NCBI RefSeq assembly: GCF_910591885.1
Contig: NC_063276.1
Location: 7,130,001 to 7,194,000, forward strand
Reading direction: 5' to 3'
Source of the DNA: Bombus terrestris
Taxonomy: Eukaryota > Arthropoda > Insecta > Hymenoptera > Apidae
Length of the DNA stretch: 64,000 nucleotides
A program made the translations under genes and the position numbers. A model generated the notes under the pieces. It searched no databases, had not been told where the DNA came from, and saw only the letters and a list, made by a program, of their open reading frames with translations. Shown here piece by piece: positions 38,260 to 50,356 of this stretch; positions within the stretch are counted from its first letter, which is position 1, and each line of letters opens with the position of its first letter.

Positions 38260-41200
38260 CCCTCGTCCACTCAATTATCGATGGCAGTCTTCAAATCAAC
38301 GTGACACACTGTCCCAAATGCTACAGTGTAACGTGATGTTTCAACGATTATTCACATCCGACTGATATACTCCTCGAAGAACAAACAATGAGCACGCTAC
38401 TATTATTTCTTTTCCATTGTTGCATTCGACGATATCGATTCTTTCTCTGTCTGGATGTTCTCGATCAGTCTGGTTTTCGTGTAACGTAACATCCGAGTGC
38501 CGCGTGAATTGTGACACCAGAACTCCGCCGCCTCCTTCCTTCCAATATCGCTCTATTCCGCGTAAACGATAAAAATATGAGCCCGAGGAGGCGGCGTTTG
38601 TTACTTTCAGTCCGTTATCGATCTTCCCGGAGCCGAACTCTCTCGTGTAATTGAATAATGCAACATGGCATTATTACACGAACTCCGTTACCGTATTTCC
38701 TGTATTGCCTCGCGTTTCAAAATAGTGTTGTGCCGTATGAACAGCAATATTATTAGTCACGAGAGAGGGGAAGACGGGAAACGAGGAGCGTTGGGAAGGG
38801 GTGGTGAAGCGGGGCGCAGGAGGGGTTCTGTTACTGACATTTAGCGGTTTATTAATCGATACATTCTCTCTACTACGTTTTAACGTTTGACACGAATGTT
38901 ATTCATGTTATTTCATTTGTCATTCGCATTATTCCATACGATGGCGTAAAATTTCCCCCCGTAAATATATCACATTATATTATTCTTTTTTCTTTTAATG
39001 AATAAAAACGAGCTGACGAATTTCATTAATTTACAGTGATTAACGTTAATTTCGTATACGAAATGTGGTGATATATATATATTGTAAATACTGATCGAGT
39101 CGTTATCTCATTGGACGGTGTAGAATTTGTCGATAGAAATATATAATCGTGGATCCTTTTCTTTTTCTTTTTCCCTTTTCTTTGGTAGAGGGAAAGTCGA
39201 GATGTCGAATGTTAATAATTTTTTAATGATGCACGTCGATCCCGTTTGAAAAGCGCATTAGAAGATTGTAATCGTTTGTCAGAGGAGTAAATTAAAAAGA
39301 AGTTAATCTACTAAGTGGTAATTAATGTTGAAAGGAAGAGTTTCAGTTGTCGAGACCGTTCTTTCGACTACATTTCGGCCGATATGTTAAACATTCGATT
39401 TACATTTGTAATTTCGCTGCATTTGCTGGATTTCTCATTAGTGAACAATACGATATAAATGAATGGCAGATAGGTATACTATACACCGAACGTGCTTTTC
39501 ATTCGTTCGGCGATTATCGAAAATACAATTTGAAACACGTTTGGTAGAGTTCGAATGGTTCAATGGGAAAACGAGGATGGAACAAGTTCGGAACGAGCGA
39601 AATGAATTAACATCAATTCGATTGTGTCGTTTTACTCGAATATCAAATTTCCTGGATGTATTCACGTTCCCGAATTAAAGTTCAACAAATCTATTCTTCC
39701 GTAACCACCTGTCCTGTAAATTTCTTCCTTCTAGTCACATTCGATTCTACGATTCCTAAGTTCGCAATATCGTGCAATAAATATGTTCGCTTCATAGGCT
39801 GTGTAATAAAGTTCGTACAATTTAGTCAATAAATCTTCTAGATTTCATATTCAATTTTTTGTATAATCACATGCAATTTCATAAGTTCTTTCTTTTTATA
39901 GCAGTGAAAGTTTCGCTAGCTCGTCGAATCGGCAGATTTTAAAATTCTTTTATATAAGACCGTCGAGAGTATACGTATATTATTATCTCTGTGAAAATAA
40001 ATATCGTTTTAAAGTAGAAATACGATTGCAGTGTAGATGTATTTCATAGTGGAATGGTTAAAGTCCATAAGCATGTAAGGTAAGAGATAATACGTTAAGT
40101 AAATCGTCTTAGTGTCGAAGAAAAGTGGGGCGACGTACGTACGTGTCGGTGCAAAACATCGGAATTTGTTATCGCACCGCCCACGCTGCGATGCAAGCAA
40201 TCGCTTTATCATACAGAAGTATCAAGCGCTTTAACAGAAATAAAAATATCGTTCAAAAATAACTGGTACGCACTTTTATATTCGTGGATACGCGAAACGG
40301 CATGAATAAAAAGGCCTCTCGCCATCAAACAAATTGCTGCTCTATCCACGTTGCATTGTTTAATTTAATAAATCAATGTTTGAAACTGGCTAAAGAATGA
40401 ACGAGAATAAAGGTATTTTTATCGTTACAGATTTCAGATTTCATTGGATATTTAATAAAGATTGAGAAAATTGTTTGTGGTTTATTTTTAGTACGTAACT
40501 ACTCTTATTTTTCTTCTTTGTACTAACGTTGCTGTATCTTCTTCTTTTTTTCTTCTCTGAATCCATCACAGTACTCTACTGATATTGAAACACTGAATTT
40601 TTATGAAATATTAAAAACACACACACACACACAAAAAAAAGAATATATTTTTCACACCGCGTCTTTAACGATCGAGATATTTTTAATTAAAAGAGAATTC
40701 ATGAATATGCAAGTGATTTGTAGCTGTTTTTCAAAACGTCCATCGGGACGAAGAATACTGTCACAATTCAAAAATGATGTTTTTCGGGAAATTGAAATCT
40801 CGCCGGGCGGAGGGCGAAAATACAAATGTAAATAAAATCGAATTCTCGACTGCTAAAATCTATTTCCAATGGAATCGGCTGATATCCATTCGTAACTTAA
40901 ATAAACTAAAAGCTGTTTCGAATGTAGAATAAGCTAAATAAATAAATGCATTCGGAAATGCGTTTAAAAATTTCATGCTCTTCCTATTTTTTCTCGTCCT
41001 ATTACATATTCTATCGAGGAATTTCCATTCGATTATCAAATCGACAAGATAAAATTCTAAAATCGCTAGTCCATAATTACAACTGAGTTGTTAATAACCA
41101 TAATACAGCAGTCGATTCGGCTATAAACTAGCCAATCGAAAAATAGAAATACAACGAATCCTTGTGTTCAACGTACATATGATAATAAGTACTTTTAAAT

Positions 41201-42110
41201 AGCGACCAATAATCTCTGACATAATTATACGGCAATATGTAGCTAAGCCGAACCAGCAGATATAAACGTTGAAAAAGGAAGCTGACTACTCTTCTGACGA
41301 GAATTGAATACGTTTTCCGAGACGAGTGTCAGTGAAACAATTTCTAAAGGCTCGACAAGTTGGTGGTGCTCAAACGAAACGAAACGAAACGAAACGAAAG
41401 CAGGCAAAAGTGTTCAACGGGCAAGTTCATTTTTCTCCCGGTCTCGTTACGAGCGACGAAAAGGCACGACTTCTGCGCCAAGATTAACGATTTAATTTAA
41501 GAATCCTCCATTCACCAGCTTGTTCCTACTGTTCGCGGAAATACGTATATACTTGCTTGGAGTACAAGAGGCTAGTAGCGATGCTCGCAATGCTAAAACT
41601 GGCCATTCGACAACCACTGCTCCAGATTACCTACAAGTCTAAAGTGCATCTTAGGTCAGTTTACGGTGAGAACATTTATAGCTTAGGTTTTTCTCTTTGT
41701 TTTTCCGAAGCCTTAAAAAATTACTCGAATTTCTCAAATAAATTGAACATCTTTAAAACAGGGAAAAAGAAGAAAGAAGCTAGATAAACAACGTCTTTCC
41801 TCTGCTTCGCAAACCATCGAGGTCAACGTTGCATTGACGCAATTTTATTTGCAATTATTTTCTATCAACCTACATTATCGATTTCTGCTTTTTAAAATAG
41901 CGTTCTTTGTAAAATCCCATGAAAGGGAAACACGATATTTCGTCATTGTTATTTCTTCCACGGTGCAATTTGCAATTTTATGAAATTTACAAAAATTTAT
42001 ATACATATATTACTGTTATCATCGATTACTGCCCTGATGCTTCGTAACTTAGAAACAATTGAAACAGGTTCTTTGATACATTCGAAGCGGTAATATGATT
42101 AAATTGCCTG
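38260..42110. other. Anonymous AT-rich DNA
   Basis: A G-rich patch lies at 38760-38830 (GGGGAAGACGGG, GGAAGGGGTGG) and a short AC repeat near 40617-40632. No gene recognised. Confidence 0.7.
41372..41400. repeat. (ACGAA)n microsatellite
   Basis: About five perfect units of the pentamer ACGAA. Confidence 0.95.
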
Positions 42111-42119
42111 AAAAACTTT

Positions 42120-42330
42120 TGCAAGAAAGACGACGGAAGAAGAGAGAGAACGAGAGAAAGATAGAAGAAGTTGAGAATAGCTAATGTTATCAGAATGGGA
42201 AGAGCGAGAGAAATTGAGAGAGATGAGGATCAATTGCGAGGAACGAACAAGGATGGTGTGTTTCACTAAGTAGAAGTGAGAGCACGAAGAGAAGAGAATA
42301 GAAGAGAAAGGAGAATCCCTTCCATTCTCA
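42120..42330 (+). other. Purine-rich tract of about 210 nt (plus strand)
   Basis: A third GA-dominated tract (AGAGAGAACGAGAGAAAG-type words), 120 bp upstream of the 53 bp minimal element. No coding content. Confidence 0.75.
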
Positions 42331-42448
42331 GTTAGGGAGAGTCCATACTTCCATACACAGTTACGAAGTTGGTCAAAGGTTACTACACAGGCAACTGTGT
42401 TTAGAATTATCCAATCCCACCCAGGCTATACAAGCTAAACACGTAATG

Positions 42449-42501
42449 TACAGTAGCGGGCAAAATTACTTTCCTCGTTGAAACTCTTTCGGCTCCCTGT
42501 A
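42449..42501 (+). mobile_element. Minimal 53 bp element made only of family ends
   Basis: It begins TACAGTAGCGGGCAAAATTA and ends GAAACTCTTTCGGCTCCCTG then TA, which resembles the 50245 ends brought almost face to face. If genuine, it is an internal-deletion derivative reduced to its two terminal repeats. The match is imperfect and the element is short, so chance is possible. Confidence 0.35.
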
Positions 42502-44566
42502 TCGTTCGTTCGCGCGTCCGTAACACAACTGATTAAAATTCAGATAAAAATTTCTCCCCAAGTAGAAAAAGGGGACAATAATAATAAAGCAGAGATGATT
42601 TCGTAAAATTCCGCGAACCTGTGGAAGTTAAAAAAAAAAAGAAAAAACACGGGGAATTTCAAATAACGTAATTTTTATAGCGTTTTATTTTCTTTTTTTT
42701 ACTTTCTCCCTTCTTTCCTTTTCCATTTCTCTCTTTATATAAAGACTACGGCAGAAAAATACGATGGATCTCGCATTTTTATTTGTCACGGTAAAGCAAC
42801 TTTTAAATTCAATTATCTGCCTTTGAATTTGAACAACGTTCGTTGTCCCATCCATTTGGCAATTTTAAGAATATCGCTTACCACGAAATTTTGTCAAGTT
42901 AAAAGCTATTTTTAACAGGTTCCATTCATCCTCTACTATGCCATGTTATAATAACCTGAAAGTTATAAAATACGTTTCATTGATCACATTATCAGACAAT
43001 TGACGAACGTGTATCGTGTTTCCCTGTCATAGTCTACGCACGTGTATTTTTGCATCTTTGAACAGCCATTGAACGTGTACGAATTTGAAATTTTACCCCG
43101 TAGACCCAAGTAGAAGTAATTTAATGCTGCATCGATCGGCCGGCAGCCGTGTGGACTATAAATTGAAATTTTAAACAAGCAACGGGTGCTAATGAAATTA
43201 GTATAATAATTATTGGCACACAGAGAGCCGGCACGATGTTCGGTTTTGTTTGCTAGTAGATCGAACGTCGCCGGGTCAGACCTCTTTTAACACCGATTCC
43301 ATCGTGTCAGATACTTTTCCTGCTCGTCAAATATTCAATTACCGCGCAGCAGCGATGTAAAAGCAACGCGAATGAACGTGGACGAGGCCATAAAGGAAGA
43401 GGACCTTGAAGAAAGATGGCTGTAACTACTCGGCATTGGCCAACGAGCTGAATAGGCGACTTGACATAATATAAAATCGTTTTACCAAAGGGAAATATTT
43501 CAAGAAGAATTATCTGTGTATTCCATCCCGGGCAAGTCGACCTTTTACGCCATTCTCTCCTGACTTTCATTTAAGCTCTCTCTCTCACCGACCAAATTTT
43601 ATTACCATTCTCTACGATTTTATATGATTAATCACTCACAATTTTATTTCCAAAAAAATTTTATTAAAAAGGAGAAGGGGAAAAAAAAGAAGAGACGAAA
43701 AGAGGAGACAGATTTTTGATCAATATGAAAGGGGGAAAAAAGGTAAAAAAACACGACGAGTTGAATTTTCCGTCTTTTACGAGGGAGTGTAATTTTAAAA
43801 TTCAATATGTCGTCAATCGATTTCGTATAAAAATTATTTTCGCCTCCGGCCCTGGAATTAAATATAATGACAAACGTCTTCGAATCTATCACAATGTTTC
43901 CTTTCTTCAACTGTTTTCTAAATGAACTAAATGACATAAAAGTGGGAAAATCAACAAAGATAGACTTATCGTATTTCGCCTGTGTGATCTTCGTATATTA
44001 ATTGATCGATAACAAGAGGGTGGCATGAATCGCAGAAATTGCACGCGACGAGCGACAAAAAGGGGGCCGGGGAAAACCGATTCGAGGCGGGCTTGAATGG
44101 GACGAAGGAAATAAAAAAGAAACTCGACCAAAGTAACCTCTTTTTACTCAGTTGGCATTGTAGCGTTCATAAGGGCACTCTGTATTCGCCTAAGTAAACC
44201 AAGAACGAAAGCGTCGCCGCCACTGTCCAACCCACAAATCCCACACGAACGTATCCGCAATATGGCGGTGATAGTGAGCAGGTAAATACGCACACACCGA
44301 TCACGGCCGTGTGAACGCGCCTTAAGCATCTGCCGTGGCTATCGGCCGGACACATACCATTGCCCACGAAAATGCATGAACGCAAATACAAACGGTTTTG
44401 AACCTGTCGAGTTCATTCGACCAGCTATACACATGTCTCGGCTACTACCTGTAGCAATTTAAAGGTTAATGTCGCTCCAAGGACCGATAACTTTCTCGTC
44501 ATTATCATCGTCGATACTATCGCCGATTCCTCTGCTAATTTCCATTGGATACAGTCTGTTTGTTTC

Positions 44567-44592
44567 TTTTTTTTTTTTTTTTTTTTTTTTTT
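44567..44592. repeat. Long T run (26)
   Basis: It could be the tail of a minus-strand retroposed RNA, but the sequence to its right resembles no known gene. A similar 19-base run is at 35516-35534. Confidence 0.9.
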
Positions 44593-44929
44593 AATAAATT
44601 GTGCACTATCATTCATGTCGATCATTACGATTATTATTAGCAACTCTGTTGAAAGTATTATGGATGAATGGCAAATCGGATTTGGTGATTTTTCGAAAAG
44701 ATCGGTTTGTTTGGAAATTTCTACCGGTTACGACGTTCGATTAATATTCTTTAGGTTATCTTTTACAGAGGTGGAACAAATATCAAACCGCGATCCCTAG
44801 CGATAGGAAATCGGTATTCTATTGGATCGTTCGAACTCTGTAATTTGAATCGAATTTTCCCTGAAACTGCAGACAATTTTTACGGAATTTCTATTCGAAA
44901 CTTTCACTTTCGTCCATCCCTCGGACACT

Positions 44930-45035
44930 AGCTCGTTTTTTGGTAGCGTTTATAACCTTATGCACACCGCGCGCGCGGACTAATTTCGTTTAAACGCGAT
45001 CGCCGCGCGGGCAGTTGCAGCTGCTCGCTTATCGG
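44930..45035. promoter_or_regulatory. CpG-dense patch, possible regulatory region
   Basis: ACCGCGCGCGCGGAC and ATCGCCGCGCGGGCAG lie within 60 bases, followed by GTTGCAGCTGC (an E-box, CAGCTG). Upstream is TTTATAACC. Its local CpG and GC density is among the highest in the window. No open frame of interest. A promoter or enhancer is possible but not shown. Confidence 0.25.
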
Positions 45036-45929
45036 TGAAATTGGCTTTTCAGGATCTCGAGTGGGGTGGCACGATTCGAAAGAAAAAATGAAACGCCGTG
45101 TACGATAAGGGGCATGAGCGCGCTTTTCTTTTTACGGTGACTGTTAAAAGACACACTTTTTCTTCCTTTTCGATAGGACATGTATACGTCTAAATAAAAG
45201 AGTTGGAATCTTTGACTCTGTTCATAAATTTTCCAACTTGGTTTCTACGAACCCTCGAGTCGTTCCCTTTGATTGCCCATGAAAATTCATTTTATGCCAT
45301 CGAGTGGGTTTCCCGGTAACCTGACAATAAAACGATATGTAAGGCGAGGGGGAATCGATGGTCATCGTGATCGATTACTTCGCCAATTTCTATCCTTTGT
45401 CTTATAACAAGGGGAAGGATAAAAGAAAAGAAAAAAAAAAAAAAATAGAAAAGAATCTAACTAAATTGAGTAAGACAAACGAGCGAGAAAATTTGAATTT
45501 GATTAGAAAAATGCTCAAAGTGCACGTGTCTTACATTTTACTCCTACACGTAAAAATATGAATTTGCGTGAAGATCTTCGATACGCTAAGAGGAAAAGTG
45601 CAAACGATTTAAACGTATCTTATATAAAATAATAGAGGTCGTTAACGATTTGATCTCGCAATAAAATTTCTGCAGTCTATTCGTATTCGTTATCAACGAG
45701 CAACGTAATCACGACGATCAATTATTAACCGATAAATTTCAACGATTGATATCGAATGAATCAGCTGGAGGATGAAACGATTGAACTGATTTTTTCGGAT
45801 CGATAATTCTGACTAGGTTAAAAGAAAAATATTAATCGATTAATACGCAAGAGTGGAGTGAGGCCATTAAATTACCAACTCCTGTCATAATCTATCTCAC
45901 CTCTGGCCAGTTAAACTTGGCTAATAATT

Positions 45930-45965
45930 CGCCAGATTGGCGCCGGCAGTAGGCATGCGCAACAA
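45930..45965. promoter_or_regulatory. Promoter-like motif cluster
   Basis: TTGGCGCC (E2F-like, 45937-45944) and GGCATGCGCA (similar to the NRF1/Ewg palindrome) sit within 30 bases, with an inverted CCAAT (ATTGG) overlapping the first. They precede the GC-rich stretch 46020-46270. Suggestive only. Confidence 0.2.
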
Positions 45966-46020
45966 AAACCAATAACACTGGCTCTCTCCACTTACCCATA
46001 CAGAGTAGCTCTATACCCTG

Positions 46021-46272
46021 CTATAGCTTCCATTTGGCACCCCCTTGGTCCACCCCCGTCGTTCTCGATTCCTCCCTAACCCCGAGATCCCCGGCAACCA
46101 TGCGAACCACGCTGCACCAACAACGTACCAACACCGTACTACTAGAGATGGGAATAAACCTGACTCGAATGGCGTCCATACGTGTTATGTTGGAAATGTT
46201 ACAAGCCTCGGAGAACCTTTCGTCGACTGCTTCTCTAATCAGTAGAAAATCCAGATCGTAGAGGAAGTTCAT
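46021..46272 (-). other. GC-rich stretch open in several frames, unidentified
   Basis: A minus-strand frame of 83 codons starts with ATG and ends TAG. At the same place two plus-strand frames are also open over 66-75 codons. The composition is more GC-rich than its surroundings. Being open on both strands means coding cannot be inferred from the frame alone. No domain is recognised, and no flanking splice sites stand out. It could be a 5' leader or an old element. Confidence 0.12.
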
Positions 46273-47426
46273 TGTTGGCGAATTAATAGATTACAAGGAA
46301 ATATTTATTTCAGAAAGATACGATTTCATCGAATTCAATTATTATAAATTATCTGAATTATTTTTATCGAATTGTACGTTACGAATGAGTTCTTAGTATA
46401 GAATTAGAGAATTAGTTTCTTAAAAGATCGATACTTTTATCAGGACAAATTGCATCGAGATGATTGAAAAAGATAATGTTTTTCAAGTTTGTAAATTACG
46501 AATAAATATCGCTTTCCTAAATGAACGATACTGTAAGATCAAGTCGAGCGTAACGAAGATGATCGGGAGAAAATATCGTTGATGAGTTGCAACAGATCAC
46601 GAGCGCAGAGATAATTTTCCTCGAAAAAAAAGAAACAAAAAACTAACAGTCCGATTCGATTTGCCTTTATATCGGGCAAAATATGGAAAAACACGTGCCT
46701 ATTGGAAAAGGTGTATTTTTCAGGCGAAAGTAGAGGCAACAATAATCAATCAGAGAATTACACTCGTCCCACTTCCGTCTGTATTCGAGCGAGTGAATCA
46801 AGCGTTCGGGTCAGTTGCAGTTCACAAACAGTTCTCCACTCGATTCCATTTCTACGTGACAGTGTTCTAATATATCCATAGTGAGTACTACATGCCGAAC
46901 TAAATTCACATAAATCTGGTGGAACGCGTAATGCACGGGGCTAGATGCCGATTGAGGGACAGAATTTACGTTTTATTTGGACAATCTGGCGAATTTACTT
47001 GGCACGAGGCGCTTTCGTTCATTGCACGCGCGTTACGTCTAATTAATTAACTGCATCTAGAATATACAGGTAAACGCTACCTATCATAACAACGGTGTCA
47101 CCCTGTACATAGAAATTTTGGATCGTCCCCGGGATGAAACCGATGTCAAAACTCAAGATCGATACTCCCCTATTGATTGATGATACCGACGCCATTCTAT
47201 CGTTTTCGCATTAAAGTGGATCCAACATGAAATCGAGTCAATTTCAAGTGTTAATGGATTTACGTCGATACTATATCTTTATTCAACGAAACAATGCTTT
47301 TACGAGTGTCAGAGCAAAAAAAATGAAAAAGGAGAGGAGATGTAAAGTACGACAGACACGTTTATTCTAATTGATTATTCCATTCTAACGACGAGTTCGT
47401 GCATGATACCATTTTGGAAAAATTAG

Positions 47427-48034
47427 AGAACAGATATACACTTCGATTCTAACAACAGAAGATTATTTTTAAAAAACGTAGAAATATAATTTAAGAGAAT
47501 ACGAAATGAAGAATTTCCATGGATCGACGCGCGCTTCAAACGAATAAAATTAAATTGTAAAATTAAAATTACAAAATCAAAGAACAGATATACACTTCGA
47601 TTCCAACAACAGAAGATTATTTTTAAAAAACGTAGAAATATAATTTAAGAGAATACGAAATGAAGAATTTCCATGGATCGACGCGCGCTTCAAACGAATA
47701 AAATTAAATTGTAAAATTAAAATTAGAAAATCAAAGAACAGACGTACACTTCGATTCTAACAACACAAGATTATTTCTAAAAAAACGTAGAAATATAATT
47801 TAAGAGAAAACGAAATGAAGAATTTCTACGAATCGACGCGCGCTTCAAACGAATAAAATTAAATTGTAAAATTAAAATCACAAAATCAAAAAACAGACGT
47901 ACACTTCGATTCCAAAAACGGAAGGTTATTTTTAAAAAACGTAGAGATATAATTTAAGAGAAAACGAAACGAGGAATTTCTACGAATCGACGCGCGCTTT
48001 AAACGAATAAATTTCGACTGTAAAATTAGAATTA
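47427..48034. repeat. Four-copy tandem array, unit about 154 bp
   Basis: Four head-to-tail units start near 47427, 47581, 47735 and 47890. Each has the order: ACACTTCGATTC box, AACAACAGAAG-like box, AAAAAACGTAGAAATATAA, AGAATTTC, a CpG-rich box GATCGACGCGCGCTTCAAAC, then an AT-rich tail. Units 1 and 2 differ at only about two positions. Units 3 and 4 differ more, with several substitutions each and a one-base length change in unit 3. This pattern fits repeated duplication with a recent last event. There is no open reading frame through the unit. The array ends about 15 bases from the decayed transposase, so it may have grown from sequence within or beside that element. It is also a candidate minisatellite or enhancer-like array; no function can be assigned. 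Confidence 0.95.
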
Positions 48035-48050
48035 ACGATAATTTCTTCGC

Positions 48051-48605
48051 TGTTTCCATATAATTGCCATCTTTTCAACGAAATTATATTTTGTACCATC
48101 TTTTTATCGATAGACGTGCACGCTTCGTTTGCAGCGTTTGATAAATTCCACTAATGGAATTATACTGTCTGAAATTGGTACAAACTTCTCTTGCAATTAT
48201 TCTCCACAGATTTTCTTACGAGTTTCGATTCTAGTAAACATGCTGGCCATGTTGAAACATTGATATTTTTTGGCGCAGCCACTGTTTCATTTGTTTCGAT
48301 GTATGAACCGGAATGTTGTCGTGTTGATAAATAAAATTGCTTTCTTCTATTCTTTCCATGGATGATATTAAAAAATCATTGTTACGTGTACGTTTCTGTC
48401 CCAGTTTTCCCAAAATGGTATCATACACAAACTTGTTATCAGAATGGAATAACTACGTGATTTTACCAAAAAAAAACGTGTATAGTGGTTTTATGTAAAT
48501 TTCGGACACTGTACACTTTCCCAATAATTCTTTCATTTGAAAGTAGCTACATCAGAAACCCGTATACATATTTATCATAAAAACGTTCTTTAGCCGCTCG
48601 ATTAA
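48051..48605 (-). pseudogene. Degenerate Tc1/mariner-type DNA transposase fragment
   Basis: The minus strand carries the second half of a Tc1/mariner-superfamily transposase (a DDE/D enzyme that cuts and pastes the element) broken into several frames. In order one sees AAKERF and, after a stop, LLSNER, which corresponds to the SDES region of the first catalytic Asp, here changed to Asn. Next comes an open stretch (48231-48428) with NFIYQHDNIPVHTSKQMKQW, equal to the conserved QQDN-P-HT block with the second Asp kept. A stop falls where WPxxSPDLNPIE should be. A frameshift then leads into LWRIIAREVCTNF and RQYNSI, the usual ENLW-ARxVY-RQY region. The C-terminal tail is traceable to about 48051 with more stops. 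The N-terminal helix-turn-helix DNA-binding part was not found, and neither were convincing terminal repeats. The copy is long dead. Its closest family (Tc1 versus another TA-inserting group) is uncertain because the third catalytic residue is lost. Confidence 0.8.
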
Positions 48606-48813
48606 TATTAAACGGACGTCAAAGAGAAAAAAAAACAACTTTATTTTCTTGATTCATACGAAGAACGTTTATACGTAGATGAATTTAATACCAGTCAACT
48701 GTGAACATTCATTTCACGGAACGCGTGATTGCGATGTACTTGTTCGCCGTGAAATCGAGTTGAAAATTTTACGGAAAATCGGTTGTTGATTGAGTACAGT
48801 GAGAAAGAGAGGC

Positions 48814-48817
<4 letters not shown>

Positions 48818-48848
<31 letters not shown>
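48818..48848. repeat. (GA)n microsatellite
   Basis: An uninterrupted GA run of about 15 units, about 200 bp from the decayed transposase. Confidence 0.97.
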
Positions 48849-48849
<1 letters not shown>

Positions 48850-49294
48850 TGGGGACTTCTATTCTTGAAATACCGGATTCGGTAAACCCGCGCGCGTTAC
48901 ACGAACTGAATCATAATTTCTTTTTTTCCCCTCGCTCGACTCTGTTATCGATTACGTCATAGTTTACAAGATAGCGTGCACAACAGTAGATCATGTCGTG
49001 CAGTTGTAACAGCGGACGGGCCAAATCAAATTTAATTAATACACACGGTTCATGTATTACAGTTGCAAATAAAACACGATACGACCGTTTAATGAATTCC
49101 TCCGTTTAATGGCCAGGCTAACAATTTAATTAAATATTTTGCTAATTACTTCAATTTACGGTTCAATCGCGTATTTTGTATAACTTAGCATTATGCGAAC
49201 CGAATGTTAATTAAATTCAATATGAATAACCTTTCGACCGAGGAAAATATACGAAGGAGAACAATACGATAGATAATTCACATTTTCTATGTTT

Positions 49295-49325
49295 TACGGT
49301 AGCTGGACGAAGTATTGGCACGTGT
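49295..49325 (+). mobile_element. Solitary element end
   Basis: TACGGTAGCTGGACGAAGTA followed by TTGGCACG resembles the 20274 terminus. No convincing partner end was found downstream, so it is probably a truncated copy. Confidence 0.3.
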
Positions 49326-50244
49326 ATATCTTTACTTTCGAACGAAACATCTTTTTACAGGTACTATACATTTCATTTTCATAGTATCAGATGTTTATAG
49401 TCGTACGAAAGTACCGCTAGATAACGAACTTAATTAAACGATATGAAAACGTTATAGGGGATACATCGGTGTAATACAAATACGCGGACAGTATTTTTTA
49501 AGATTCAGGCTACCAAAATTGTTTTTATATTTAGTGTGGCAACTAAACGCGTGTTTCTTCTTTCTCATTCTTTTTAAAATTTTCCAAATGTTTCACAGAC
49601 GAAGTGATTCGGAATATAAACAAAACGTACTGTACTTGTTACTATGTTTTCCTGCTGCGATCTTGCTGCGCGAAAGAATTAGCGCGACAAATAAAAATCC
49701 GACACACGAGCATGTGTGTAAGAAAAAAGAAAGAAATAGAAAATAAAAAAAGATTTATCTAGTACGGTAAGAAATGAATCAACGTAAACAAATCGATTCT
49801 GCCAGTTTGTACGATTTTATGAGTTATATCTGTACGAAGCATTGCCAGCGTACTGTACGGATGTATTATGTAAGTCACGCTTCTGAATAAGAGCCTTTAC
49901 AAACACTGCATTGATTTTTGTGCGTACACGTGCAATCTCCGACTTCGAACATACAAAGTGATATTAGATATCCGCCATGTTGTACGCCTCGTGTATATCA
50001 ATTTCCCGTTGCTTTTCGCAAATAATTTATCTCCGACACGCGCCATGTATGAAAATAAATCAATCTGTATTTAAATGCAACGAATAATTATATTCGTGCA
50101 TTTACGTCAGTTCTGTTATTCGTATCGAAAACTTTGACGATATTTCACGACCACGGCTTTTCCAATATAATGTTACGTTTTAATAAAAGAAAACGATTTT
50201 TCCTTTTCTCTCTTCACGATGATGCTCCACGTTGCGGAAACAGA

Positions 50245-50356
50245 TACACGGGCCGGCAAAAGTATTCGAACACTTACCATAGAACATTTTTATATACAAT
50301 ACACGTGCACGTAAGAGATTTCTACAAGTATTGAAATACTTTCGCGGGCTAGTGTA
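50245..50356 (+). mobile_element. Miniature TA-inserting element, copy E, best-preserved ends
   Basis: The clearest member of the family. The left end TACACGGGCCGGCAAAAGTA and the reverse complement of the right end, TACACTAGCCCGCGAAAGTA, agree at most positions over 20 bases. The whole 112 bp is bounded by TA, the usual target of Tc1/mariner elements. The middle is short and non-coding. It lies about 1.6 kb from the decayed transposase, but I cannot show that the two belong to one family. Confidence 0.75.

Larger units (their letters stand above)
42510..47420. other. Anonymous DNA with two CpG-rich patches
   Basis: Apart from the CpG patch near 44950, the motif cluster near 45940 and the GC-rich stretch at 46021-46272, only short unrecognised frames are present. 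Confidence 0.65.

Noticed and set aside
44567..44592. Retroposed gene tail (T run)
   Set aside because: No gene-like sequence or target duplication beside it; long A/T runs are common throughout the window.
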